Source: Actinomycetes bacterium (GTDB lineage: Bacteria; Actinomycetota; Actinomycetes; Nanopelagicales; Nanopelagicaceae). Taken from it: 48,147 nucleotides of DNA. Shown one piece after another: positions 16,725-26,664 of the stretch (positions are counted from its first letter, which is position 1; the number at the start of each line of letters is the position of its first letter). The notes beneath the pieces are model-generated. The model made no database searches. It was not told where the DNA came from and saw only the letters and a list, made by a program, of their open reading frames with translations. The DNA lies in the NCBI GenBank assembly GCA_014190155.1, contig BJFY01000009.1, positions 1-48,147 of the forward strand, in the 5' to 3' direction. The position numbers and the translations under genes were made by a program.

Positions 16725-17261
16725 TTAAGAAAGTGCGCGAATTAATCGATCGGCTTGCAACTTAGAATGTTCTTCGGAAAGCGGCGCAGTAACTTGGCCA
16801 AGTAACCAGCGAACGATCATGCCAACACCAACAGCATCAGATGCAAAAATCTCGGCAAGGTGACGATAAATTCGAACCCATAAATCATGCTCTCTAGAAG
16901 ATAGCGCGATTGCGATAGCGGCCGGATCGTGTTCGAGCGCTGCACGAAGTGCTTCGTGTGTAGATATTTCTTTTGAAATGAAATAGAGAGATTCGGCACG
17001 GGAGCCAGAAACTTTGGCGAGCGCGGCAATTCGATCAACTTCTGATTCTAGAAGCGCAATAAAAACTTCGTTTTTATCCCTAAAATGGTTATATAAAGAT
17101 GCCCTAGAAACCTGGGCACGATCTGCAATATCAATCATGTTTGTATGATGTAATCCAAAATTAATAACTAAAGATTGTGCTGCTTCCAAGATTGCACTTC
17201 GAGTACGTCTATGTATGCCACTCTGGTGTTGATAGGTAGCGCGGAATACCGGTTCTGCCAC
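16725..17261 (-). CDS. TetR/AcrR family transcriptional regulator
   Basis: This 178-residue regulator has an N-terminal TetR helix-turn-helix at about 20-65 (AILEAAQSLVINFG, then MIDIADRAQVSRASLYNHF), and a divergent C-terminal ligand domain. Start GTG 17259-17261 lies 8 bases after the clgR stop, so it is probably in the clgR transcript. Its target is unknown. Candidates are its own operon and the aldehyde dehydrogenase or divergent hydroxyproline operon nearby. A TetR gene between clgR and DUF3046 is not part of the minimal conserved order. Confidence 0.88.
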   Translation of the reverse strand: MAEPVFRATYQHQSGIHRRTRSAILEAAQSLVINFGLHHTNMIDIADRAQVSRASLYNHFRDKNEVFIALLESEVDRIAALAKVSGSRAESLYFISKEISTHEALRAALEHDPAAIAIALSSREHDLWVRIYRHLAEIFASDAVGVGMIVRWLLGQVTAPLSEEHSKLQADRLIRALS

Positions 17262-17269
17262 AATTGTAC

Positions 17270-17566
17270 TTACGCTGCGTTGACATCTGAAAGTTCAGCT
17301 TCAGATGTTGGAACGACGGTAAGTACTGGGGTCTCGTGACGTTTCACCAAATCGATGACGTCCGTAAGTACTGTGGAAAGTGAAAGGTTTAGCGCTGTGC
17401 AAATTGCATTTAGCAATTCTGAAGAAGCTTCTTTCTGACCACGTTCTACTTCAGATAAATAACCGAGCGAAACTCGAGCATCTGATGCGACAGCTCGAAG
17501 GGTTCGGCCTTGTGAAATCCGAGCAGCACGAAGTGAATGACCGATATGAGTGCGCATCAACTCCAT
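17270..17566 (-). CDS. clgR: ClgR-like XRE-family regulator
   Basis: The product is 98 residues from ATG 17564-17566, chosen because AGGAG lies 5 bases upstream; a GTG five codons earlier has no such support. The helix-turn-helix is RTLRAVASDARVSLGYLSEVERGQ, followed by KEASSELLNAICTALNL, nearly diagnostic of ClgR, the actinobacterial activator of clp protease and stress genes. The context pncC-clgR is conserved in the phylum. The C-terminus (TEAELSDVNAA-like tail) ends in two alanines, as in ClgR proteins that are themselves Clp substrates; that link is inference. Confidence 0.9.
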   Translation of the reverse strand: MELMRTHIGHSLRAARISQGRTLRAVASDARVSLGYLSEVERGQKEASSELLNAICTALNLSLSTVLTDVIDLVKRHETPVLTVVPTSEAELSDVNAA

Positions 17567-17584
17567 CACCGCTCCTTTCACTAG

Positions 17585-18088
17585 TTACTTCTTCTTACTA
17601 GAATTACTGGAGGTAAGAATACGCTCAAATGCCCCTAGCGCGCTTTCTACCGCGCCGAGTCGAACAATTTCCCGTTTGCCAGCGATTGAAAGTTCAATTC
17701 CTTGGGCAATTTTTGGCCCTGCAATTCCAATCCAAACCGTTCCAGCCGGAACTCCATCTGATGATCCTGGGCCAGCGACTCCGGTACTTGAAATTGCCCA
17801 TGTACTTTTTGTTCGTTTCTTAATTGCAAGCGCCATCGCAACTGCGATCGCTTCCGAAACTACACCAACTTTTTTAATATCAGCAGCAGTAATCCCGAGT
17901 TCGTCTTTTTTCATTTGATTTGAATAAGAAATTACCCCACCTAAGAAAACTTCTGAAGATCCTGGAATACCTGTAATTGCTCCACCAATTAGCCCCCCGG
18001 TAATGGATTCTGCAGTAGAAATTGTTTCCCTGCGAAGCGTTAGCGTTTTTACTATAGTTTCAGATAATTTTTGGATTGGACTATTCAT
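17585..18088 (-). CDS. pncC: CinA C-terminal domain protein / nicotinamide-nucleotide amidase
   Basis: This 167-residue protein is the stand-alone CinA C-terminal (PncC) domain, which deamidates nicotinamide mononucleotide to nicotinate mononucleotide in pyridine nucleotide salvage. Typical motifs are TAESITGGLIGGAIT, the VISYSNQMKKDELG segment and SSTGVAGPGSSDGVPAGTVWIG. The N-terminal molybdopterin-binding-like domain of full-length CinA is absent, as is common in actinobacteria. Its ATG overlaps the pgsA stop by one base (TAATG). Confidence 0.93.
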   Translation of the reverse strand: MNSPIQKLSETIVKTLTLRRETISTAESITGGLIGGAITGIPGSSEVFLGGVISYSNQMKKDELGITAADIKKVGVVSEAIAVAMALAIKKRTKSTWAISSTGVAGPGSSDGVPAGTVWIGIAGPKIAQGIELSIAGKREIVRLGAVESALGAFERILTSSNSSKKK

Positions 18089-18621
18089 TACTTTGAGATC
18101 GCTTTTCTTAGGTAGTCAATCCCAGTCAAAAGCGTCAGTAGCAAAGCTACTCCTAAAAAAATATCGCGTGGCAATAATAGAAATGAAGGTAATGGCAAAA
18201 TGTAAAAGCCAACTGAGAAATTCTGCGCCAGTGTTTTAATTTTGCCACCACGACTTGCTGGAATCACACCACGCTTAATTACAACTAGCCGGAGCAATGT
18301 AACCAACAATTCTCTGCTGAGTATGAAAATCGTAATCCACCACGGCATATCGCCAAGAATCGAAAGTCCAATAAGCGCGGTACCAATCACTGCTTTATCT
18401 GCAATTGGATCTAGAAAAGTTCCAAGTGGTGTTACTTGATTACGACTTCGAGCTAGTTTCCCATCAAGAGTATCGGTCATCCCAACGATGAAAAAAAGCG
18501 TCCAAGCAATAATTCGCCAAGTTGAGTCATCGCCACCATTTTTAAAGAGTGCATAAGCACAAAACGGCAACGCCAAAATTCTAATTATGGTTAGCAAATT
18601 TGGTAAGTTGAAATTTCTCAT
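18088..18621 (-). CDS. pgsA: CDP-diacylglycerol-glycerol-3-phosphate 3-phosphatidyltransferase
   Basis: This 177-residue integral membrane enzyme makes phosphatidylglycerophosphate. The CDP-alcohol phosphatidyltransferase signature is complete: Asp50, Asp53-Gly54, Ala57-Arg58, Gly67, Asp71 and Asp75. About five or six hydrophobic segments fill the rest. It overlaps rimO by four bases (ATGA) and pncC by one base, forming a tightly coupled rimO-pgsA-pncC-clgR unit. Confidence 0.95.
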   Translation of the reverse strand: MRNFNLPNLLTIIRILALPFCAYALFKNGGDDSTWRIIAWTLFFIVGMTDTLDGKLARSRNQVTPLGTFLDPIADKAVIGTALIGLSILGDMPWWITIFILSRELLVTLLRLVVIKRGVIPASRGGKIKTLAQNFSVGFYILPLPSFLLLPRDIFLGVALLLTLLTGIDYLRKAISK

Positions 18622-20015
18622 AGTGGTTGCGCTAACAAGTCCGCACCTGCAATTTCAGTAACGATTGCATCAACATAGTCGCCAACTTTAAAACCCGCAG
18701 TAGGACGCCCCGGCGATGTGATGAAGGTCGAAGTATCTACTTCCGGACCCTGGTGTTCGGCTCGCCCCTCTTGTGCCGCTTCATCTTCAATCAATACCCG
18801 CACCCGCTCGCCTATCCGAGCTTCCGCACGTTCATAGGTTAACGCTTCAGTAAGCGTTGCTAATTCGGAGACCCGTTCATTAATTAGATCTTGGTCAACT
18901 TTGTTTTCCAAAGTTAGCGCTTCGGTGCCATCTTCATCGGAATATCCGAATATTCCGATTGCGTCCAATTTAGATTCGATTATGAAACTCTTGAGTTCCT
19001 GGTACTCGGCTTCGGTTTCGCCAGGAAATCCAACGATAAAGTTAGATCGAATTCCGGCCGCTGGTGAGAGCGCACGGATTTGCGACAACAAAAGTAAGAA
19101 TTTTTCGGAGTCGCCAAAACGACGCATTCTGCGAAGCAAAGCTCCGCTTGCATGTTGAAATGAGATGTCAAAGTAAGGCAGCACTTTTTCCGTCGACACC
19201 ATCGCTTGTAAGAGCGTCGGTCTAATTTCGGCGGGCTGTAAATACGAGAGTCGGATCCGTTCGATTCCATCAATCTTGGAGAGTTCCGGCAACATTGCTT
19301 CCATCAACTTCAAATCACCAAAGTCTTTACCGTAGGAAGTCGTATTTTCTGAGACTAAAAATATTTCACTAACGCCATTAGCCGCTAACCATTTAGCTTC
19401 TTCGATAATCTCGGTAGGCGGTCTGGAGACAAATGAACCGCGAAATTGCGGAATCGCACAAAATGTACAACGTCGGTCGCAACCAGAAGCGATTTTTAGC
19501 GATGCAATTGGTCCGTTATCTAACCGTTTTCTAATCAACCTAGCGCCTTGGCCAAATTTAGATTTAGTAGCTTCCGTAACGCTTTGTCGCTCGATCGGTG
19601 AAATCGGGAGAATAGTTCGCCGATCTCGTGGGACATGTACATCAATTGAGCCACCGCTCAGAATTGTATTTAGTCGTTTAGAAATATCTTGATAATCATC
19701 GAATCCGAGAATTGCATCCGCTTCGGGAAGCGCTGCAGCTAGCTCAGTTCCATAACGTTCCGCCATGCAACCTACTGCGACCACAGCCCGAACTTTGCCG
19801 TCGGCCTTAAGTGAATGGGCTTGCATTAACGCATCAATTGAATCCTTTTTTGCACTTTCAATAAAACCACAAGTATTAACTAATGCGATATCAGCGTTTG
19901 CGGCATCATCAACCAAGGTCCAGCCATCCGCCGCTAATCTGCCAGCAAGCTCTTCGGAATCCACATCATTTCTGGCACACCCTAAAGTTACGAGCGCAAC
20001 GGTACGTGTGGTCAT
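18618..20015 (-). CDS. rimO: Ribosomal protein S12 methylthiotransferase RimO
   Basis: This 465-residue radical SAM enzyme methylthiolates an aspartate of ribosomal protein S12. Cluster cysteines are Cys13, Cys49 and Cys83 in the MTTase domain and Cys179, Cys183 and Cys186 (CDRRCTFC) in the radical SAM domain, with a C-terminal TRAM domain. The [13 protein letters not shown] stretch after the triad separates it from MiaB (7089-8537). Position directly before pgsA is the standard actinobacterial order. Confidence 0.95.
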   Translation of the reverse strand: MTTRTVALVTLGCARNDVDSEELAGRLAADGWTLVDDAANADIALVNTCGFIESAKKDSIDALMQAHSLKADGKVRAVVAVGCMAERYGTELAAALPEADAILGFDDYQDISKRLNTILSGGSIDVHVPRDRRTILPISPIERQSVTEATKSKFGQGARLIRKRLDNGPIASLKIASGCDRRCTFCAIPQFRGSFVSRPPTEIIEEAKWLAANGVSEIFLVSENTTSYGKDFGDLKLMEAMLPELSKIDGIERIRLSYLQPAEIRPTLLQAMVSTEKVLPYFDISFQHASGALLRRMRRFGDSEKFLLLLSQIRALSPAAGIRSNFIVGFPGETEAEYQELKSFIIESKLDAIGIFGYSDEDGTEALTLENKVDQDLINERVSELATLTEALTYERAEARIGERVRVLIEDEAAQEGRAEHQGPEVDTSTFITSPGRPTAGFKVGDYVDAIVTEIAGADLLAQPL

Positions 20016-20065
20016 TTAGCGAATAGTACTTGGAAAGCAGTAATAAATTGTGGCGAAACTAAGGA

Positions 20066-20788
20066 TTAGCCTTGGGTCGACCCAGTTGGAGTGAATTGCA
20101 TCCGTACAACTTCACCCAACGCGCCAGTTAGGCCTAAATCTGCACCATTTAGATTTATATTAATCGCTCCAGCATTTCCGATTACAACATATAAGGATTG
20201 ATTATCTGTAAAAACTTGAGATTCGCCTCTCAAAATGCGGCCACTATAAATTTGGTTGTTTGAACTGTCAAAAATACCAACCCAAGAAACGCCATTAACT
20301 CCAGTTAAAATTAAATTGACGCCACTTACTTTTGTGGCGACCGCAGGATCTTTCGTTTCTGGTGCAGTGGCGCTAAGTGCAAGTGGTTTAACACTCTCAT
20401 TGGATTTATTTATGACAACAACAAATTGCACTGAAGCCACAACCACAACAATTGATGCAGCAATTCCAGAAAGCACTTTCCAAGAAATGGGTTTCTTCTC
20501 GCGAGGTGGCCTTGCTGCGCTATTTTCCACTAGCAAATCCATCATTGGTCGTTCTTCCGGTGAAAATGTTTCGCTAAATTCTAATAACAGCTGATCCCCA
20601 TTTATTTCTAGGGTTCTCGCAATAGCTCTGATATGGCCACGTGCATAAGTATCGCCACCGCAATTAATAAAATTATCATTTTCTAACTCTTTGATGAGCG
20701 CTGTGCGAATCCGAGTACGCGCTGCAAGTTCTTCTACGGATAACCCCGATGCAGTGCGTGCACTCTTTAGTTCGGAACCTAATGACAT
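20066..20788 (-). CDS. RodZ-like membrane protein (HTH_25 plus DUF4115)
   Basis: This 240-residue protein has an N-terminal helix-turn-helix (LKSARTASGLSVEELAART, about 7-25), one transmembrane segment near 105-125, and a C-terminal beta-rich DUF4115-type domain (about 155-235). RodZ of this layout links MreB to the elongation machinery in rods. In actinobacteria similar proteins sit between rimO and ftsK and their role is less certain. It may be co-transcribed with the downstream rimO (50-base gap). Confidence 0.85.
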   Translation of the reverse strand: MSLGSELKSARTASGLSVEELAARTRIRTALIKELENDNFINCGGDTYARGHIRAIARTLEINGDQLLLEFSETFSPEERPMMDLLVENSAARPPREKKPISWKVLSGIAASIVVVVASVQFVVVINKSNESVKPLALSATAPETKDPAVATKVSGVNLILTGVNGVSWVGIFDSSNNQIYSGRILRGESQVFTDNQSLYVVIGNAGAININLNGADLGLTGALGEVVRMQFTPTGSTQG

Positions 20789-20885
20789 ATTTATAAAGCC
20801 TTACAATTGGGGGAGGGCAAGGTTACTGGAATAACTAGCTCAGAATCAACCCCGAGCGGTGAATATTAGGTGAACGGAGCGAAAA

Positions 20886-23237
20886 TCACCCCTGCAATAC
20901 TGCTAACACTCCAGCTAAATCTTCGGGTTTTACTAAGACGGTTCTAGCCTTCGATCCTTCAGAAGGTCCAACAATTCCACGGTTCTCCATCAAATCCATT
21001 AACCGACCAGCTTTGGCAAAACCAATGCGTAATTTACGTTGCAACATTGAAGTGGATCCAAATTGGGTTCCTACAACTAATTCCACAGCTTGCAATAACA
21101 GATCCATATCGTCACCAATGTCATCTTCAATGACAGCTCTGGTGCGAACTGGCGCAAGAATATCTTCGCGATAAACCGGAGCGAGTTGGGCTTTAACATG
21201 ATTAACAACCGCTTCAATCTCACGTTCCGAAACGTAAGCTCCTTGGATCCGCATCGCTTTACTAGCACCCATTGGTAGGAATAATGCGTCACCTTGTCCT
21301 ACTAATTTCTCGGCACCTGGTGTATCTAAAATTACTCGTGAATCTGCCAAGCTGCTAGTTGCAAACGAAAGTCTAGAAGGTACGTTCGCTTTAATTAGAC
21401 CAGTAACGATATCAACACTAGGGCGTTGGGTTGCAATAACTAGATGAATTCCAGCTGCGCGAGCTAATTGCGTGATGCGAACTATGCAATCTTCAACATC
21501 GCGCGCTGCCACTATCATTAAATCTGCTAACTCATCAATCACAACTAGAAGATATGGATAAGGCTGTAGCGGACCTTCTGAAGAATTTGGATTCGTTAAT
21601 TTTCCAGTTCGAACCGCTTTGTTAAAATCATCAATATGGCGGAACCCATAAGTTGAGAGGTCGTCATAACGCATGTCCATTTCACGGACAACCCAAGCTA
21701 GCGATTCTGCAGCTTTCTTCGGGTTTGTGATGATTGGTGCAATTAAATGTGGCACACCATCATATGCAGTTAGTTCTACCCGCTTTGGATCAATCAAAAT
21801 CATTCGAACATCATTTGGAGTTGAGCGCATTAATATTGAAGTCACAAGTGAGTTAATCATTGAAGATTTGCCAGCACCGGTAGCACCTGCTACCAATAAG
21901 TGTGGCATTTTTGCTAAATTTGCGCAGATAAATGCGCCTTCAACATCTTTACCAAGTGCAACTAACATCGGATGATGATCATTTCCAGCAACACCAGAGC
22001 GCAATACATCACCGAGCGAAACTATTTCACGATCAGAGTTAGGAATTTCAATTCCGACCGCAGATTTTCCGGGGATTGGCGAGAGGATTCGCACGTCACT
22101 ACTTGCCACGGCATATGAAATATTTTTACCAAGCGCCGTAATGGCTTCAACTTTAACTCCGGACCCCAGTTCTACTTCATAACGTGTCACAGTCGGCCCA
22201 CGCATAAAACCAGTTACTTCTGCGTCAATATCGAACTGTTTAAAAACTTCTGTTAACGCCGCGACAATCAATTCATTGGCCTTACTTTTAGTTTTTGAAG
22301 CTGGGCCAGCTCGTAACAAATCCATGGCTGGCAGTTCGTAAGTATCATCTGAGGCGAGCACCATCTGTACTGGACGTAACGGTTTTGTTAAAGTTGGTAG
22401 CGGATTGCCATCTGCGGTTCCAGAAGCTACTGGAATTTCAACTGTAAATTCTTCGTCAAAGCTCTCTTCATCTAACTCTGAATCTTCGTCGTAGTCGCCG
22501 TGGTCAAGATGTTGGACCACTAATGGCGATTCGAAAGGTGGTGATTCTGAGATTTCGAATTCTTCAATTTTACGCTCCCGCCGATCGGAAACCGCGCTAC
22601 CAACTTTAGAACTAGCGCCGTTAAATAATCTTTTTATTAATGCAAAAACTTCGGAGACTGGCGTTGCAGTCACTACTAATAATCCAAAACCTAGAAACAG
22701 GAAAAGGATGAAGGTTGTTAACGTTGAAGATATAACTACATACTTCAATGGAGTTGAAATTCCATAACCAACCCAACCGCCACCATGGCGCATCGCGGTA
22801 GCCCCAGTTCCAGCTGAACCATTAAATATATGGGCTAACGCTGCGCTTGAGAAAATTAATAACAAAGAGCCAATTGTTATCCGGCCATTAGCAGCTTTAT
22901 CTGTTGGGTTTCTAAATAATCTAAAAGCAAAATAGCAAAGTGCTAGTGGTGTTGCCATCGCAAGTCGCCCAACGCCACCGTAAAAGAATGAGTGCATGGC
23001 GCGACCAAAGAAATTATCTAGATGCCACCAGGTTGTTGCAGCTGCAAGAACGCCAGCAATAAAAAGCAGTAGGGCGAAGCCATCACGTTGGTGGGCTGGA
23101 TCTAAATCTTTAACACCTCTGGAAACAAATCTAATTACTGCACCAAGTGCTTTAGCGATAGCGCGCCAAGTAGCAGATAAGGCCCGAGCAACCCCACCTA
23201 AGAGCCCAGTTGATTTAGAACTTTTCTTTTTAGCCAT
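20886..23237 (-). CDS. ftsK: DNA translocase FtsK
   Basis: The 783-residue protein pumps chromosomal DNA through the closing septum. Four N-terminal transmembrane segments lie near 52-70, 92-108, 121-139 and 163-192, then an acidic linker (about 225-275), the alpha/beta RecA-like motor with Walker A GATGAGKSS (451-459) and Walker B in LLVVIDELADLM, and a winged-helix gamma domain (about 715-780) that reads polarity sequences. The linker is short compared with E. coli FtsK. The place between RNase J and the RodZ-like gene is conserved. Confidence 0.97.
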   Translation of the reverse strand: MAKKKSSKSTGLLGGVARALSATWRAIAKALGAVIRFVSRGVKDLDPAHQRDGFALLLFIAGVLAAATTWWHLDNFFGRAMHSFFYGGVGRLAMATPLALCYFAFRLFRNPTDKAANGRITIGSLLLIFSSAALAHIFNGSAGTGATAMRHGGGWVGYGISTPLKYVVISSTLTTFILFLFLGFGLLVVTATPVSEVFALIKRLFNGASSKVGSAVSDRRERKIEEFEISESPPFESPLVVQHLDHGDYDEDSELDEESFDEEFTVEIPVASGTADGNPLPTLTKPLRPVQMVLASDDTYELPAMDLLRAGPASKTKSKANELIVAALTEVFKQFDIDAEVTGFMRGPTVTRYEVELGSGVKVEAITALGKNISYAVASSDVRILSPIPGKSAVGIEIPNSDREIVSLGDVLRSGVAGNDHHPMLVALGKDVEGAFICANLAKMPHLLVAGATGAGKSSMINSLVTSILMRSTPNDVRMILIDPKRVELTAYDGVPHLIAPIITNPKKAAESLAWVVREMDMRYDDLSTYGFRHIDDFNKAVRTGKLTNPNSSEGPLQPYPYLLVVIDELADLMIVAARDVEDCIVRITQLARAAGIHLVIATQRPSVDIVTGLIKANVPSRLSFATSSLADSRVILDTPGAEKLVGQGDALFLPMGASKAMRIQGAYVSEREIEAVVNHVKAQLAPVYREDILAPVRTRAVIEDDIGDDMDLLLQAVELVVGTQFGSTSMLQRKLRIGFAKAGRLMDLMENRGIVGPSEGSKARTVLVKPEDLAGVLAVLQG

Positions 23238-23286
23238 ATGCGTTAATCGTATTAGAAAGTGAAATCCTTAGCAGTTTGGCTCGCCG

Positions 23287-24969
23287 TCATACTTCTATAA
23301 CAACAGGAACAATCATTGGACGTCGACGATGTTCGCCACCTACCCAACTGCCAACTGTTTTTCGCATTATTTGTGAAAGTTGGTGCGTGCCATTAATTCC
23401 TTCAGTAACTGCAGCAGCAAGTGCTTTCTCAATTCTAGATTTCACTTCATCAAATAGCGCGGTGTCTTCAGCAAAACCGCGCGCATGAATATCTGGTCCA
23501 GCCACAATTTTTCCGGTTTGAGAATCGATTACGACAATTACCGAGATGAATCCTTCTTCACCCAATATTCGTCTATCTTTTAGCGAGCTTTCGGTAATGT
23601 CACCGATGCTCTGGCCATCAACATAAACAAATCCACAAGGTACCGAACCAACCACAGAAACTTTATGGTCGACCATGTCAATTACAATGCCATTTTCTAC
23701 AATCACCGTATTTTTGCGGGCAACCCCGGTTTGAATCGCAAGTTCGGCATTAGCCCGCATATGTCGCCATTCGCCGTGGATTGGCATAACATGTTTTGGC
23801 TTAACAATGTTGTAGCAATATAACAACTCCCCCGCGGCAGCATGTCCAGATACATGCACTAGCGCATTCGCTTTATGTACGACTCGAGCACCAAAACGAG
23901 TTAACTCATTTATTACACGATAAACCGGATTTTCATTTCCAGGAATCAAAGATGAAGCTAAAACAACAGTGTCACCTTCACCAACTCGAATTTGATGATC
24001 ACCATTTGCCATTCTTGATAACGCCGCTAATGGTTCACCTTGTGAGCCAGTGCAAATTAATACCAAGTTATCGCCATGGTTATCCATCTCTTTTTCATCG
24101 ATAAGAACTCCCCTGGGAATCGTTAAGTAACCCATATCTGCAGCTAAATTCATATTACGAACCATAGAACGGCCCATAAAGACAACTTTTCGTTTATGAG
24201 ATTCTGCCGTATTTATAATTTGTTGAATTCGATGAACATGTGACGCAAATGAAGCAACTACAACTCTTCGACGTGTACTTCTAAAGACACGATCGAGCGC
24301 TGGCATAATTTCGCGTTCGGAAGTAGTGAAGCCTGGAATGTCAGCATTTGTCGAGTCGACCATAAAAAGATCAACACCATCTGCTCCTAATCGCGCAAAT
24401 GTTGCTAGGTCAGTAATGCGCCCATCAAGCGGTAATTGATCCATTTTGAAATCACCAGTATGCAAAATTGTTCCAGCAGCAGTCGTGATTGCTACCGCCA
24501 GAGCATCAGGAATTGAGTGGTTTACTGCTACGTATTCCATTGCGAATGGTCCGATATTTTCACGCATGCCCGCTTTGACTTCGCGGGAAATCACAGTAAT
24601 TCGATGTTCTTTTAGTTTGGCTTTAATGAATGCGATTGTAAGTGCGGTGCCGATTACTGGGATATCACCGCGTTCGCGAAGCAAATATGGAACTGCGCCA
24701 ATATGATCTTCATGCCCGTGGGTTAAGAAAATTCCTACAACATCAGCAAGCCGCTCTCTTATATAAGAAAAATCCGGCAGAATTAAATCAATCCCGGGTT
24801 GGTTCTCCTCCGGAAATAAAACGCCACAGTCGACAACTAATAACTTGCCTTCGGATTCAAATACCGTCATGTTTCGGCCGATTTCGCCGAGTCCGCCAAG
24901 TGCAACTATTCGCAATCCGCCAGCGACTAACTTTGTTGGTAATCCTAAATCTGGGTGGGGATGATTCAA
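23287..24969 (-). CDS. rnj: Ribonuclease J
   Basis: This 560-residue metallo-beta-lactamase/beta-CASP nuclease has the zinc motif HGHEDH (84-89) and a second histidine block DALAVAI...HTGDFK. RNase J has endonuclease and 5'-3' exonuclease activity in mRNA decay and rRNA maturation. Start TTG 24967-24969 overlaps the dapA stop (TTGA) and has GGAGG 9 bases upstream inside the dapA tail, so translation is coupled. The dapA-rnj pairing is standard in actinobacteria. Confidence 0.95.
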   Translation of the reverse strand: MNHPHPDLGLPTKLVAGGLRIVALGGLGEIGRNMTVFESEGKLLVVDCGVLFPEENQPGIDLILPDFSYIRERLADVVGIFLTHGHEDHIGAVPYLLRERGDIPVIGTALTIAFIKAKLKEHRITVISREVKAGMRENIGPFAMEYVAVNHSIPDALAVAITTAAGTILHTGDFKMDQLPLDGRITDLATFARLGADGVDLFMVDSTNADIPGFTTSEREIMPALDRVFRSTRRRVVVASFASHVHRIQQIINTAESHKRKVVFMGRSMVRNMNLAADMGYLTIPRGVLIDEKEMDNHGDNLVLICTGSQGEPLAALSRMANGDHQIRVGEGDTVVLASSLIPGNENPVYRVINELTRFGARVVHKANALVHVSGHAAAGELLYCYNIVKPKHVMPIHGEWRHMRANAELAIQTGVARKNTVIVENGIVIDMVDHKVSVVGSVPCGFVYVDGQSIGDITESSLKDRRILGEEGFISVIVVIDSQTGKIVAGPDIHARGFAEDTALFDEVKSRIEKALAAAVTEGINGTHQLSQIMRKTVGSWVGGEHRRRPMIVPVVIEV

Positions 24970-25853
24970 ACTTTAACGCCTCCGAGTTTTAAATCCTCAC
25001 GAAGTTGCTCAATTTGTGACGCGGTTGCGTTTACAAGTGGAAGTCTTACTACTCCACCAGGGAGTCCCATCAGTGTCAATGCTGCCTTCGTGAGAATCGC
25101 ACCTTGGGTGCGGAAAGTCCCGGTATAAACCGGAAGCAGCTGTTGATGTATTTCAGTAGCGCGGTGCGCATTTCCGCTAAACCAAGCATCTAACATTTCG
25201 CGCAATTCTTTTCCAACAGTATGGCCGCAGACTGAGACAAAACCTACAGCTCCGACCGAAAGTAAGGGTAGATTTAAAATATCATCACCTGAATAAACTG
25301 GAATTCCAGATCTTTTGATTACCCAAGATGTTGAAGCTACATCACCTTTTGCATCTTTCAACGCTGCGATTCTTGGGTGTTCTGCCAACTTAACAATTGT
25401 GTCCGGTTCGATTTGCATCCCAGTTCGTCCTGGAATGTCATACATCATTACTGGTAGATCGGTCGCATCTGCCATCGCTATAAAGTGCGCTTCAATTCCG
25501 GCTTGTGGTGGTTTGTTGTAATAAGGAGTCACAACCAATAAGCCATCAGCACCGGCATCGGCAGCCCATTTTGCTTGTTCTATCGAATGCGAAGTTTCAT
25601 TGTTGCCAGCGCCAGCGATAACTTTTGCACTACCGCCAACCACTTTTTTAACAACCTTAATTATTTCAAGTTTCTCATCATCACTAGTCGTTGGCGCTTC
25701 ACCAGTTGTTCCGTTTACCACGATGCCATCATGCCCAGTGCTGATTAGGTGGTTAGCTAATTTCTCCACGCCAGCCCAATCAATTGAGAGATCAGGCTTA
25801 AACGGCGTGACCATGGCGGTAAGTAATCGGCCAAATGGTGGGTTGATTAACAT
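24966..25853 (-). CDS. dapA: 4-hydroxy-tetrahydrodipicolinate synthase
   Basis: DapA condenses pyruvate and aspartate semialdehyde in lysine/diaminopimelate synthesis. The 295-residue protein has the Thr49-Thr50 pair in VNGTTGEAPT, Tyr138 (MYDIPGRTG) and the Schiff-base Lys166 (AALKDAKGD). It is the true lysine-pathway enzyme; the protein at 13164-14072 is a diverged relative. It follows thyX by 18 bases. Confidence 0.96.
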   Translation of the reverse strand: MLINPPFGRLLTAMVTPFKPDLSIDWAGVEKLANHLISTGHDGIVVNGTTGEAPTTSDDEKLEIIKVVKKVVGGSAKVIAGAGNNETSHSIEQAKWAADAGADGLLVVTPYYNKPPQAGIEAHFIAMADATDLPVMMYDIPGRTGMQIEPDTIVKLAEHPRIAALKDAKGDVASTSWVIKRSGIPVYSGDDILNLPLLSVGAVGFVSVCGHTVGKELREMLDAWFSGNAHRATEIHQQLLPVYTGTFRTQGAILTKAALTLMGLPGGVVRLPLVNATASQIEQLREDLKLGGVKV

Positions 25854-25871
25854 GCCCTAAGGCTACCGCTT

Positions 25872-26603
25872 TTAGGGTGCAATTCTCCCAGACTTTTCAA
25901 AAGCTCCGTATGTGAGCGGCATAAGTTCTGCAAAATGGCGCTCCATTTTCTCGGCAACCATCTCAATTTCTCGTTGTGGGTAGCTAGGAAAATGTGAACC
26001 TTCGCGATTGGTACGAAGCGATAAGAAATTCATTAACGCACGCGCATTCATACTTACATACATTGATGAGTAGAGCGCGACTGGTAATACCGCACGCGCA
26101 ACTTCTCGGGCCACGCCAGCTTCTAACATTTTTTGATAATTGCTATATGAAATAAGATAACTTTCTTTCATCGCTTTTACTGTGATTTCATATTGTTCAT
26201 CGGTGCCATCAATAAATGTATACGCGCCAGTTTTGCCTACTTGTACAAGTTTGCGTTCTTTTGATGGAACATAAAAGACTGGACTTAGTTCCCGATATCT
26301 TCCGCTCTCTTCGTTATACGAAGCGATCCGATGGCGCATAAATTCACGGAAAACAAAGATTGGGGCTGAGATAAAAAATGTCATAGAAGTGTGTTCGAAT
26401 GGAGAACCATGTCGCTCTCTAGCCAAATAATTTATTAAACCAGCCGAACGAGATGGATCTTCGTTGATTTCGTCTAACGAATTCTCACCAGCGGTTGAGA
26501 CTCGAGCTGCCCAAATTACATCAGCATCACTTGCACTTGCTTTAACCAATTCAACGGTGACATCGTCACGGAAGATCGCTGCTTTATCGCTGTTTTCACT
26601 CAC
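25872..26603 (-). CDS. thyX: Flavin-dependent thymidylate synthase ThyX
   Basis: This 243-residue enzyme makes dTMP using FAD and methylenetetrahydrofolate. The ThyX signature RHRxxSxNxxSxR is present as RHRIASYNEESGR (90-102). Start GTG 26601-26603 has only a weak ribosome-binding site (AGGG). The gene heads a thyX-dapA-rnj unit and is divergent from azlC. No thyA is in this window. Confidence 0.95.
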   Translation of the reverse strand: MSENSDKAAIFRDDVTVELVKASASDADVIWAARVSTAGENSLDEINEDPSRSAGLINYLARERHGSPFEHTSMTFFISAPIFVFREFMRHRIASYNEESGRYRELSPVFYVPSKERKLVQVGKTGAYTFIDGTDEQYEITVKAMKESYLISYSNYQKMLEAGVAREVARAVLPVALYSSMYVSMNARALMNFLSLRTNREGSHFPSYPQREIEMVAEKMERHFAELMPLTYGAFEKSGRIAP

Positions 26604-26664
26604 GAGCGTGACCCTATCGAGAGCGATGCGCGGATACCGTGATTGATAAGGCAGAATAACCCGC

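Noticed and set aside
20789-20885. Possible tRNA or small RNA in the RodZ-ftsK gap
   Set aside because: No cloverleaf arms, CCA end or clear terminator could be made out in these 97 bases.
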